Shown here: in pieces, positions 13,794 to 25,333 of the stretch
Position numbering within the stretch: the first letter of the stretch is position 1
Layout: the number at the start of each line of letters is the position of its first letter
From: Prinia subflava
Taxonomy: Eukaryota; Chordata; Aves; Passeriformes; Cisticolidae
Length of the DNA: 64,000 nt
NCBI RefSeq assembly: GCF_021018805.1
Contig: NC_086247.1
Location: 145,099,378-145,163,377 of the forward strand
Direction of reading: 5' to 3'
Program-made: the position numbers and the translations under genes
The notes under the pieces: generated by a model
Database searches by the model: none
What the model saw: the letters and a program-made list of their open reading frames with translations, nothing else
Told to the model about the DNA's origin: nothing

Positions 13794-16700
13794 TTTAAAG
13801 ATTGACCAGTCAATTAGAACTTAATAGTTATATTTTAAACCTTATTTAGTCACAGAGTATGCATTGGACACCCCTCTTGATAAAGAGTAAAGAAAAAAAT
13901 AAAAATAAAAACCAAAGTAGTTTGACACCCTATTATAACATCAACTGAGCACACAAGAAGCTCTAGCAAAGCCATTTCCTACCAAAGCCAAGGCAGGCCA
14001 CTGTCTGCTGTGTTTGCACCTGTGCTCAGGCACGTGGAATCTGTCTTCATATCTGCCACTGGCAGCATCTCTTTAGCCCCTTCATTGTCCCTGGGACAGC
14101 TTTTCATCCTCTGGCTGAAAGCTTCCCTTTTGCCTTACAACTGGTGTGTCTCACAGAGTAATAATAAATGTTATAATGCATCCACTCTGTCTGCATAACA
14201 TCAGCACATCCTCCTTGTCCCCACAGCATGTTTGGTAGCAAGAGTATCTTCTTTGTCTAAACAAGAGAAAACCTGGACTGGGCTACCAGTTGTCCTTGCA
14301 GGTGAGGCCCTGTGGAAGGGAAATTAAGGTTAATGGAATTTAAGGTGCATCAGAAGACCTGTGCAAGCAGATGGTGTTTGTTTAAATGATAGCATATACT
14401 TGGGATTACAGGACTTGGCCTGTTGTGCACATATTGGTGAGGCTAGACCTCTGCTTTTTTCAGCAGGCTTGAGGAGCTTTGCAATAACAGTGGTGACAAC
14501 CTCTATTTATTTTACCTGCTGCTCTGGGACAAGGACAATCATGTGCTTGTTTGACATGTTGGTAATGAATTTCTTTTGTACCAGGCAAACACTGCAGAAT
14601 GTCTCATCAAAACATCCTAATTAAGGAGGGGATTTGAGTAGACATACAATCTCTAAAATATCAGAAGTTCCACTCAATGTAATGTACATCCAGCAGCTCC
14701 CAAGAGAGTATTTCAAAATCACTAAGCTGTTTAGCAAAGTGGGGATGAGCGTAGGGGCTCTGAAGGACTGTAAATGAAAGATTACTTAACTCTGAGGGAA
14801 TTGTCTGGCTCCTGAATGTTTTAAAGCAAGCTTGTCTATCAGTAGCTTTTAAAAATGTGTGTAAAGCAGATGTTTATATGGGGCAGAGCCTTCCATGGGT
14901 CCATTCAAACAATCCAACACCATTTCAAGGTCTGTCAGGAAGTGCCCTGTGAATCTGATCCATGTGATGCAGAAATTGAAACCACACAAAAATGGTTGGT
15001 TAAAGATTTTTATGTGTTTTCATTTCATTCATGTTCTTTACACTCAAGATTACCTGAAAAATTAAGGTAAAAGTAAAAACTTTTAAAGAGCATTGAGTTA
15101 TTTAAAAGTTCATGTGCAATAAAAGCAGTCAATTTACCTTAACTGTAAACTTTACCTTAACTGTGTCAGATTTGATGATTTAAAAAGGAAATTAAATTTC
15201 TTTTTAAAATACAATCCTTGAAAACATCAAGGAGACAAGTTGGAGTCAACAGAAAGCTCCTTACTACATTCAGTCCTGCCTTAGGAATCAAATGTTCATG
15301 GCCCTTAACCTACAGCATCGTGGACCTACCAATATTTTGGAGAGACTCAGTGTTGGCAGATCTGTGTATCTGCATAAAATGTCCCTGAAGTCTGTGGGAC
15401 GTTGGTGATGGGCATGTCAAAATGAATCAGATTATAAAACTGTGGTTTAAAATGGGAAGATGCTACAGGCTGGTCCTTGACTGCCTGATCTCTGCTGCAT
15501 GCTCAACAGCTGCTCTGAAGCCAGAAGTCTTGGCTCTGTGGTATTGTAAGATTTTGCTATTTTTTCCCTTTCCCTCATAAAAATTCCTCCTGCTCTGGAG
15601 GGATTATCTTTTTTTTTTTTTTCTTTCTGTGATTTCAGTATACATATCCAGGCATGGATTTGCCAGGAGAAACGAGCAGGATCCTTAGCCTCCCTCCTTT
15701 CCCCAGTAGCAACAGCCTTTTGACAAGGACAAAGGAACTATTGGAGGATGGTTTCCTCCTGTTAACTTGCAAGTTGGTGCTGGGACCACGTTACCTGACC
15801 CACACCCTGACCCACGGCGGGGCCACGCCACTCTCCCGGCCCCTCATCTGCTGGGTCACAGCTCTGTCCACTGCAGTGCTTTTTCCTTCATTATAGGAAA
15901 AAAGCAATCACACAGTAGGTGTTTTGATTGTATCTAGGCCACCACTATTTTCTACCTCCTTCAGAAACCTTTCTTCTAATGCAGTATCTTTCTGTGTCCT
16001 TAAAGACATCCGCTCTGGAAGCGCCGCTCCCTGAATTGGTTTTTTGGTTTGATTTACAAACCTTGTGTAAAGGCACCCGACAAACCCCGCACCAAACAAA
16101 GCTGTGTGTCAGGGGCTCTTTTGTCATCAGGAAACTGTTCAAGCTGCAGGAGAGAGCTGTGTCCTGCCCTGGCAGCCAGGTGGGAGGCACAGTGGCACAG
16201 CAGCTTTGCAGAGCTCCTGTTTGGCAGAGGACAAGCTGCGAGCTTTTTACACCTTGGTTAAACCTGTTGAGAGGGCGTCAGAGCCTTTCTTCTTTGAAGC
16301 ACATTTGGGAAGAACAATTCAACATCACAGGGATTGGCTATGGAAAAGGTGTTCTAGGCAATTAAAGTGCTTTTTATACATTACAGTGAATCCTTTCTGG
16401 GAGCTTTTTCTGGGCAAGGTTTGCTACAGATTGGGCTGTATTAGTGAACATTCCAGCCATAACCACTGTGAGTGATGTTTGGGCCAGAAGCTCTGCTGCT
16501 GACCCCAGCCCTGAGCCTGTCTCCTAAGCAGTCTGTCCTTTTAAAATCTCTTTAGGAATGTTAATTTCAACCTAACTAGTAGAGGCAGTATAGCATTTAA
16601 TTTACAAATACGAAGGAGCTTAATTTACACATATGAACGGGCTGTGATTTGAGATGGTTCTCTTGCTTGTTGTAGGAGATGGCAGGCTCTGCAAGGTAAT

Positions 16701-17617
16701 GGGCCTGTATGAGGAACCTAATGTACCAGGTGATCACTTTCTTAATTTCCATGTTAAAGGGAGGGGAAGATTTCTGGGTTTCCCCACCCTTCCTCCTTTC
16801 TGCTCTCCTTCTGTCGTATAATTGGATTGTTTTGTGATCCATGGGGTGAAGGAAAAGGGTCTTGGTTCACCTTTCTCAAATCTTTGGAACTGAATTTCTA
16901 TCCACTGCTGTATGGGAGCTCTAGCCTTGGGAGATCTGCAAAAGCTTAAGACCAGCACCAGTATGCTTTGATGGCCTCTCATTCCTGCCACAGTCAGTTT
17001 TCTTTGGAGATGCTTTTCCCAATACTGCTAACTGAATGCAATGTACAGCCTGTAACAACATATATTAATATTAATTAACAACACCTCCTCAGTTCAGGGC
17101 CCTCTCTGTGCCAGTTCATCTGCAAGATGAGTTTCTGATGACCTAGTGCTTTAGCCATGACAGTTCAGCCTAGCAATTTTTAATTCTTTCCAACATTTCT
17201 ATCACTGTTGTGCATATGTGCTTGAACTTTAATTTGTAAAATCCTTTGTTTTGACAGAAGTTGTTGTTTGTAGTCATTTTTGTCAATGGAACTTTGTTTC
17301 TTTTCCATTGCCTGATGAAAGACACATTTGGGCTTATGTTTCCTGGGTACTGAAGAAGAAATAATCTCCTCCTAAAGCTCAGGGACTGGATGTTTCATGC
17401 ATTTCCTCTCTGTTAGCACTGGTACATTTTATCATTCTCATTTTTTATAGCACAAATAACCTTGAAATTTACTCTCTTAAGTGAATAGATGAACCTTAAA
17501 ACTGAGCCTCTTTTTTCTCCCCAAAGCTCAGGATTCCCATGCTTTGAGAAACATCCTTTAAGCTGAGATTTCAGCCTGGCCAAGTCAGTGCTTGATGCAG
17601 TGTTCTTTTCATTGCAG

Positions 17618-17765
17618 TCCTACATGGAAGATCACCTGAAGAACAAGAACCGTCTGGAGAAGGAGTGGGAAGCTCTGTGCGCGTACCAGGCCGAGCCCAA
17701 CGAGAGCACGGTGGGGCAGCAGGAGGAGAACGTGCAGAAGAACCGCTCGCGGGCTGTGGTACCGT
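17618..17765 (+). CDS. PTPRN2: PTPRN2 exon: start of the cytoplasmic PTP-like domain
   Basis: This 148-base exon begins in phase 0 with [20 protein letters not shown] and ends one base into a Tyr codon, after a KNRSRAVVP block. It encodes the N-terminal helices of the PTP fold and the start of the phosphotyrosine-recognition loop. In active phosphatases such as PTP1B this loop has Asn-Arg-Tyr. Here the Tyr position is Ser (NRS), one of several departures typical of the IA-2 family. The acceptor is a pyrimidine run followed by TTGCAG, and the donor is GTATGT at 17766. An in-frame ATG at 17588 lies in the intron and is not a start. The part after the LCAYQAEPN block ([13 protein letters not shown]) is the most divergent from the mammalian protein as I remember it, fitting a surface loop. 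Confidence 0.95.
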
Positions 17766-18417
17766 GTATGTACACTCCCCTTTGCATCATGGCACTCCAG
17801 GTTATTGATACCCTCCCCAGCACCCTTTGCAGAGTGGTGTGAAAGCTGCAGAGGGCAGGTGAACAATGTGGAGAGGTTTCCAGGTGTCCTGGAAAGCTGT
17901 GGCTACAGCTGTGGCCTGGGTGCACATCCTGTTGTCATATCAGACTCTGTTTATCTTCTTGTAAGTCACATATATGTTACAAAAATGCACAACTGTGCCA
18001 CGTAACACTGCTGCTGCAGCTGTGCTGTCCCACAAAATTTCATAGCCAGAGTGATTTTCAGTGCTGGAATATCCTGTCTATGCAAAAGTGGCATCTGTAG
18101 CTATTCAATAGAAGTCTCATCTTCTTCTGACCAAGACAAGTTGGTCTCTTGTCCATCCAGCAGTAATACCAGCAGTCTAGAGGCAGAGCCAGGTGATCTC
18201 TTTATTGATACTCAGCTGTACTGAAGAAACTCCTTTAGGCTTCAATGGATAAGTTTGCAAACTGGCTTCTCTCTCCAAGGCTTCTCTAAACACAAAAAAA
18301 TAAAAATAATGATTTTTAAAAAAGAAACTGATATTTGTATTCCTAGAATCTGTTCTTTCCTGCAATCAGCCACCTTTTGAGTTTGAGATAAAAGTAACAT
18401 ATTTTTCCTATGCAAAC

Positions 18418-18431
18418 ATATATATATATAT
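18418..18431. repeat. (TA)n microsatellite
   Basis: Seven uninterrupted AT/TA dinucleotides lie in an intron. Likely polymorphic in length. Confidence 0.9.
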
Positions 18432-19379
18432 CTCACAGATTACATTGGTAGTTTATGGACACATATTTCATTAAGCAACCAATGAAACACAAATGAAACT
18501 GAGAATATATGCACAGTCCACAGCATCCAGAATGCTCTCAATCAGTGAGCCCACAATCCAGCTGGATAGCTTGGCAAACATACATAGCTGGTTTGATTTT
18601 TAAAGTGCCCCGAAAACATTGTTTTTCCCTAAGAGAGTCTTGAGTAAGTAGTGTTCCTCCTTTAGAAATGGAGAAATGACAGGTAACACGTTGAGTAAAT
18701 GTCATAGCCAGATTTAGAGTGAAGATCTTTGAAAGGACATGATAATTTAACTGAGCCCATCAGACCCTGTGTATTTGCTTCAGCAGGGTTTGTCTCTTTT
18801 GTTTATGTAGTGGCTCTTTCTGCAATATTTATCTACTCAGGAGAGGATTACAGCAATTTGGCAGTATTAATTTTCTTGAGTAAATGTGGTGCTGGTCAAA
18901 AGCCTGTTGGGACAACAGCAGCCATTTGCTGGTTTCCATGTGTTTTGGGATCAGGCTTGTTGAGAACTTCTGAAGAAGTCACCATGAAAGTTGAAGTAGC
19001 ACAAACCTTCTGAAAAAAACCAGCACTTAACTGGCATAATAAACAGTGAAAATATTCTATGAAAATATGTATTGATCTAAATTAATCTTCCTGCTTAACG
19101 TATTCTATCAATATGGACCTACAGTCGGACTATCTTAAGATGTTTCAAGTTCCTGCTCATAAACTAATCTGAACTGGTTTTGGTTGCTGCCACAGAGACA
19201 GCATGGGAGCTACAGACGTTGCCAGAAATTGGTGCTGGTTATTTGACTGATGTAGAAACTGTCTTCATGATATGATGAGCTATAAGATAGAAACCTTCTA
19301 TCTGAACCTTTTCTACCTCTGAATCCAGAAGTATCATGGCTGTGACAGTGCTAAAGAGCTGAGATTTTTAGGTTGGGTG

Positions 19380-19505
19380 TCATAGAATCATTTGGAAAGA
19401 CTTCCAAACTCATCATGTTCAGTCGTTAACCCGGCACTACCAGGTCACTGCTAAACCACATCTCTGAATACCACAAATACATTTTAAATACTCAGGGATG
19501 CTGAC
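19380..19505 (-). repeat. CR1 LINE 3' end (minus strand)
   Basis: On the + strand it begins with TCATAGAATCATTTGGAAAG, continues with CGTTAACCCGGCACTACCAG and a CACTGCTAAACCACAT block, and ends with ATTTTAAATACTCAGGGATG. Each of these is the reverse complement of a known CR1 3' segment, in the right order. It is older than the copy at 13.5 kb and is truncated before the AGGCTGCCC segment. Confidence 0.88.
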
Positions 19506-21512
19506 AGGTAGTCTGTCTCTTTTTATTGTGCTGTGTGGATGTATCATCCAGCACTGACCAGCCTTTGGTTCTCTGCCACTGCTTCTTCCATGGCATGTTA
19601 TTATTCCTGTTTGTCCCATGTCTGGGTCTAGACTGGATCAGGGCTGCCTGAAGGTGATTTGGTGAAGTGAGGATATTTGGACACAGATAGGGTGACTGCA
19701 ATTTATCTGAAGTTTTAACTAAAAGTATTTTAGTACATTTTAAAGGGTAAAATGATACATTTGCTTTGTTTCTTCAGTGTGGAAAGTTCTATAACAAATA
19801 TTAATGTACTGGGAATTTTCCTTTTGGACTGAATTGCACAGCATTACCTGCCTTCACTTTCTGAAGTTGCTGTGCACTGGTAAACAGCTGTCATGTTATA
19901 TATGTTTAAAGTACTTACTACTTTGTTGATGGGTGGAAAGTATGGCATAGAGTTTAAACAATATTAAATTTTGATAAGGTGGTGGTTATTTTAGACTCTA
20001 AGATTAAACTGAGATGAGAAGGCCCAGTTTGCCCACTTTTTTAAAAACTGCATTAGACATTGAAACCTAGCAAAAAAGCCATAGATTTTCTTGATAATGT
20101 ATGAAGAAGCAAACATGATATGCTTTTGATATTCTACACAGTTGTTATCTACATTCAGTATATTCTCACAGGCTGATGCCTTGTTAGTGTTTCCTTACCC
20201 CTTTCATATTCATAATCACCTTGACAAGGTAGAACAAGACTGCCAATTCAAATAGATTTCCTCTTAGAAAGGCTTCAAATAAGCTTTAATATCATGTTGT
20301 ATTTCCTTTGTGGTTTTCTTTCTGAACCATTCTTGAAGTAATACAGTATTATTTTTACTGTTTTTATAACTGATTTAATTATCACAGTTTTATCACAGCT
20401 TGCTCTTGTACCTAAATTTCTGTTTTCTGTTCTATACAAACAGCTTTTAAAATACTTGATAGCAGAACACCATGACACTGCACTTGACTGATTACTAGTT
20501 CAAAACATACTAACAATTCAAGTTACCTGGACCTTCTAGATTAACAAAACTGTATCCTTTTATCCAATCAAGAAGCAGATTGCTATAATTTAGGGCACAC
20601 GGTGTTTATTTTTAGTACTATAATTTAGTGATGCCTATTTTGTTTATGAATACATGAGCAGCTCAAGAAAAGCTTTCCAAATTTTTTTTTCTTTTTGCAT
20701 CACTGAAAAATAAACCCATCTCTGTATGTTTCTATTTATGTACACCATGAATATATGCATATTTTAAACATTTGGCAAACAACTTCCTGTGGTGAAGATC
20801 CATCAAAAATGGTGCACCATAGCAGTGTCCATGGGTCATGGTATGTATTTAAGCAACCTGCTTATCTCTGTGCTTTGCTTTTCCTCTAAAGGAAAGCAAA
20901 ACATTTAGGGGCAGAACGTGCACCCAGATCTGAGGCTTGTCTGCCTTTAGAGCACAGCCTGGGGTTGTGTACCAGAGATGGGAACTCCTGAGCAGAGGGT
21001 TGTGTGCATTATCCATATTACAGTGCATGTGCAAATAGTGCTCTGAAATGAATGAACTTGAGCTGTTCAGAGCAAGGAAAAGTTCCATTTTCTGCAGATC
21101 ATCTATAGGCAAAATAATGATCATCAGCAGATTATGGTTCTTCATAGTCTTCAGGCTGCACCACTTTCATTCCTCACTTCTTCACTTTCTTAATTCAGTG
21201 GAGTCCTGTGTAGAGCTTTGTATGGGGAAAAAATCAGTCTAAATCTAGAAGGAAGAAAATTATGATCCAGACAGAATATGCCAGGTTGATTGCTGTAAGA
21301 TTTGCCTTATTCTGTGATGCCAGGATTCAGACAACCCAAATTTGCCCATATTCCTTCTTTTCAACCTTATGTTTGTTGGTTCTGTTCCTTCAGAAGTATC
21401 TGATTGAAAGGAAACAAAAGGCAGAGGAAAAACGTGAATCTTACTTGTACAAGATTTTAATCTCCATCTAACAACAAAAATAATCTTCATTAAGCTGCAG
21501 GGCCACTGTGAG

Positions 21513-21597
21513 AGAAGTAAAAGACTGACTAGTAGTAAAAGACATACTACGTAGTCTTTTATTAGTAGTAGTAGTAAAAGACTACTACTGTAGTATT
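21513..21597. repeat. Cluster of TAGTAG / AAAAGAC inverted and direct repeats
   Basis: The word AAAAGAC occurs three times on + (near 21519, 21537 and 21577) and once in reverse complement as GTCTTTT (near 21554), separated by TAGTAG/CTACTA trinucleotide runs. The arms around 21534-21560 and 21564-21592 can fold into small hairpins. It has the look of a local template-switching or slippage product. Confidence 0.8.
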
Positions 21598-21703
21598 GGC
21601 CAGTTTAATAATTCAGATAGTAATGACATTTTTATGCTTGACTGAGTCATTTAAGCACAGGAATCCAGTCTTGTTTGAGATGCCTGAAGTACTCAAGGCA
21701 GAA

Positions 21704-21735
21704 CTAGTAGATATAACATCTAGTAGATATAACAC
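21704..21735. repeat. 16-bp tandem duplication
   Basis: Two head-to-tail copies of CTAGTAGATATAACA(T/C) differ only at the last base. The near identity suggests a recent duplication. It is 100 bases downstream of the hairpin-prone cluster and shares its TAGTAG word. Confidence 0.9.
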
Positions 21736-24700
21736 CAGCTCTGTGGGAGACTTGTGACCCTCCTGCCTGCTAGCCCAAGTGTCTTTAGGACTCTCAAATA
21801 CCAGTAGAAACTTACACAGAGGCATTGAGGCCCAGTTTTCTGGGCATGAGGCTGTGAGGTTGTGGATCAGGATGCCTGAGTTTAGGTGCCTCTGTGCAGC
21901 TGCCTCCATAGGAGCCAGGTGTCGAAGCCCCTGGTACAGCCAGAGACGAGCCAGGCACTGCTGTGGCATCAGGAGAGCTGTGCTGTGGCCAGAGTTGGTA
22001 TTTGGTTTATAGTGAAATGAGTACCTTAAGGATGCCACTGTGTATCCTGTGTGAGCTTCAGATGCTGGTCTAATAGGGTAAAAATCTTGGGGTCTTGTGT
22101 CTTGTCTGTTTTCCTTGTGCAGTGTCTCATCTACAGTTTCTCAAACAGTCCATGTTCATGTTTAGCCACCTAAATCAAGCTCCATTAACCACTTCACGTG
22201 AAGTTATCTATGTGTAGACACCAAAATGCAGCTTTTTCAGACTATAAATTGAGATTTATGTACTGCAGACTCATGTGTGTTTGCTTATATCATGTCCTTG
22301 ATGCTCTATCCTCTCTGTTTTATATTTTACTCGTACATAAAATGCAACATTGTGCTGTCTTTCTCTGGAGCTACAGGTTAATATTAACCTTATTTAGGAA
22401 GTCTCTCTCTGCCACGTGTATCCATCTATACATTTTGCTTTTCTTTCAGCTGTGGCTTGGCTGGAGCAATAGCAAATGCAAAGCAGTTCAGCATTCAGCA
22501 GCAGCTATTGTAGATACTTAAAATGATGAGGAATTGTAGCTTGGCCAGATTGCAGTAGCTAGTAACAGCATTTGTCTTTCCTCTCACTTTGTTATTATCA
22601 CCCCTCTCCTCTCCTACTTCTTCATTCATCTTTCTTTCTCATTTTTTAGATTGATCTTATGCATCTTCCTTTTCTGAAATACCTTCCTTACTTGTATTTG
22701 CTGCTTCTCCTGCTTCTCACACAATCAATATGCAGTTTCCAAAAAGAAAAAGTGCTGTACATTCAGCATTTTCCCCATAGTTGCTCATTGTTAACATAAC
22801 AATCTGGTGTCCGTGGTATTCTGTTGGGTTTTTTTTTTCTTTTCTTCTTCCCCTGCCTGTTTCAGAAGAGCTATTATGCTACTTCCTAGAAGCTTTGAGG
22901 TGATAACAGGCATAGACAAGCACAATCTGTTCATTGTCAATATGAGTGTTTGATGCTGCAGCTGAAGCACACATGGGTGCAAACTCTTGATATATGCAGG
23001 AAAACATGTACAACCTTTCTTGTACACTTCTTTTTTCTAAGAGCAAATACAAAGTCTCAACACCTTTTCACGACCAAAGCCTTAGCATGTCTCACCCTCT
23101 GATAAACCCTCCAAGACAGCAAGATAATGACATGGCACACTAAATCAGAGGGTCTGGGTAAAACACTGCGTTTAAAAAAAAAAGATCCTGAAGTTACTGA
23201 TTTCACACCTGACTCTTATTGGAGAGTCACCCTGACATCTGTTTGCTAAATACTGATGAATCACTCTGTTCTCTCTCCTTCATTGATCTGAAAACATTTC
23301 ATCTTTCCTTTGGTGATTAGTTCAAACACCTTTGCTATTCAATGAACAGGACTTACCCTGAGTGCTTGCTTACCTTAAGGGTGTAAGAGACCACTTTTAC
23401 TGCTTGTAACCTGTGCACCTCCTGCCAAGCCAGAAGGTTTCAGAGCTGCAATTCTTCAGGCACTCTGTGACAATGCTCATTGCAAAGCCTCCTATAAAAA
23501 ATATCGGGTAGCCCAAGATCTCAGGTGTCACAAGTTCATATTTATATTTTGGATTTTTTTGTGCAGTGCTGCCAAAGTGGGGTGGAAATGAATAATGTTC
23601 ATGAACATGTTCCCTTTCTTGTCTTCTTCATCCTCAAACCTTAGCAGGGAAAGTAATTTTATGTGAATAGTAAAGGACATATCTTCAGTTATTTGACATG
23701 ACTTGTTCATCACTAATCTTATCCCAGGAGAGGATTGCTGACACTGTTGGGTGAGACTGAGTGACAATAAACAACAGTCTTGCAAACATCCCTTTGTCTT
23801 GCCCATCTATTGAACTGCCATGGAATTACTGTTGAATAAACCTAAGCAGAGCCCAAACTCTCTGTCTCTACCTTCCTTTATTGTCCTCTGAACGTTTGAT
23901 AATTCATTTATTATTCCTCATTATTAAAATAATGATATGCCCTTACCAGCCAACCTGGAATCCTGGTGTTGAGTTGTGACACAACCCACTAGACAATGTA
24001 CTCTTATTTTGTCTGTTTGAAAAATCAGTGGAAAGATCCTTGATCCTCTCAAAACATCATGTGTTCAGCTGTAGAGGGTAACAGAAAGGGCAGCTCCACA
24101 ACCTTTCTACCATATACTGTGCAGGGTAGGTTTCCTGAGATTTATAAATTGTGCTGGTTATATATCAGAGATATATAACAGAGTTTGAGATTCATATGTA
24201 GACTTAGACATCTCTCAAATTATCTGAGTGTGGTCTGGGCTTGCTTTCTTTAGTCAGTGGAAAGAAACGGCATTTCTTGAACACAATTTGGCCTGTTTGT
24301 GACAGCTAAATCAGGATGAAATGATTCATCACATAGAAACATTTCTTTTCTCATGACAGAAAGTGAGTCTGAATGATTGGAAGAGATGTAAAGACCTGCA
24401 TTGTCTCTGCCCGAGTATAGACAAATAAAACCCATCCCTTATACATGTTCTGATGTAGAAATATTTTTTTTAAAAAAGGACTAGAGTTTGAGGTGTAACA
24501 ACTTTAAATATAATTGAGCTAGCACCAGTAAAATTACAAGTTAAAAAGTGATAAAATACTCCTGATGATGGGCAAACAACGTAAGTCTCCTGTGTCCAGA
24601 ACTGCTGTTTTCTTCACTGGTATCTGAAGTGGCTGTAGTAACAGTAGTGTGAGATGTCTGTGTGTGCTCCAGTTGTACTTTAGGTGAAATTGTTGGCATT

Positions 24701-25259
24701 TTCTCTCTCCCATGATCATCTCCAAGTCCTATTGTCTCCTCACATCAACAGTGGAGCACCACACAGCACTGGTCTTTGACAAGGACAGATGAATTTAGTG
24801 TCTAGCTCTCAGCTGTACTTCCATGCTCCTGCTGTTCATAGTTTAGAGAAGCCAGGTGGACAAAGTCCCATCAGCTTCCCTCTTCCATGACTGTGCAATC
24901 ACAGGAATATACTGTATTTGCTATAAGGAGGTTTTAGTGATTTGCCTAGTTTAAATCTTAAACTCCCTGAACAGAAGAGATGCTTTTTTTTCTGAGAGAG
25001 GTTGTAGCACATCACAGTGCATCTCATGAAGACAGGCTTTGTGATACTGAGCTTCTGGAATATCCCATTGTTTCAGGAATATCCATTCAGGCTGTGATGC
25101 TGTGGCTGTATCAACCCTGTGGCTAGGTTGGGAGTCAGAAGGAAATGTCCTTTCTGATATTTACCTGTCTTGAAAAGGACATTGATCTGACTTTGAATTG
25201 TGTAACATAAAATGGATAGAATACTGGTATAGAAACTTACCTTGTTTTCTCCTTTGCAG

Positions 25260-25333
25260 ATGACCATTCCAGGATATGTCTGAAAGGTGAAAGTAGCCAC
25301 GACAATTCAGACTACATCAACGCCAGTCCAATT
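25260..25333 (+). CDS. PTPRN2: PTPRN2 exon: YDHSR ... SDYINASPI block
   Basis: This 74-base exon completes a Tyr codon split by the intron (T plus AT) and gives DHSRICLKGESSHDNSDYINA followed by SPI. DHSR and DYINAS are core motifs of all classical PTP domains (motifs 1-2) and form the first beta strands next to the active site. It ends on a codon boundary at a GTAAGT donor. The acceptor is TTTTCTCCTTTGCAG. The ICLKGESSHDN segment differs from the mammalian sequence at several positions, while the DYINAS strand is unchanged. Confidence 0.96.

Larger units (their letters stand above)
1..17617 (+). other. PTPRN2: PTPRN2 intron (3' part), upstream of the first visible exon
   Basis: No exon of the PTPRN2 lumenal, transmembrane or juxtamembrane part was found here. 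The expected preceding exon, ending just before the Ser-Tyr-Met-Glu-Asp block, was not recognised. The stretch is AT-rich unique DNA with a possible MIR/L2 fossil near 6.0-6.15 kb, a short CR1 3' end near 7.35 kb, an old CR1 reverse-transcriptase remnant near 11.9-12.2 kb and a good CR1 3' end at 13.5-13.8 kb. Short GC-richer patches lie near 15.78-15.85 and 16.0-16.25 kb. The 3' end has a pyrimidine-rich stretch and AG at 17616-17617. Open frames of 60-145 codons here show no family resemblance. Confidence 0.8.
17766..25259 (+). other. PTPRN2: PTPRN2 intron, about 7.5 kb
   Basis: This intron has a GTATGT donor and a CCTTTGCAG acceptor. It contains a (TA)n run at 18418-18431, a minus-strand CR1 3' end at 19380-19505, and a cluster of small inverted and tandem repeats at 21513-21735. 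The rest is unique AT-rich sequence. No alternative exon with PTP-domain similarity was seen. Confidence 0.85.

Noticed and set aside
15928..16475. Overlapping frames of 145, 123, 81 and 70 codons
   Set aside because: Several frames are open together in a slightly GC-richer patch. None resembles a PTPRN2 exon or another protein.
17588..17617. ATG in frame with the first exon as a possible start
   Set aside because: It lies in the polypyrimidine and acceptor region. The exon boundary at 17618 and the known protein show that this is intron.
18661..18745. Possible second MIR-like relic (GAAATGGAGAAATGACAGGT...)
   Set aside because: Only scattered matches. The order of blocks is not convincing without an alignment.
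21613..22038. 141-codon minus-strand frame
   Set aside because: It spans the tandem duplication and gives no protein family resemblance.
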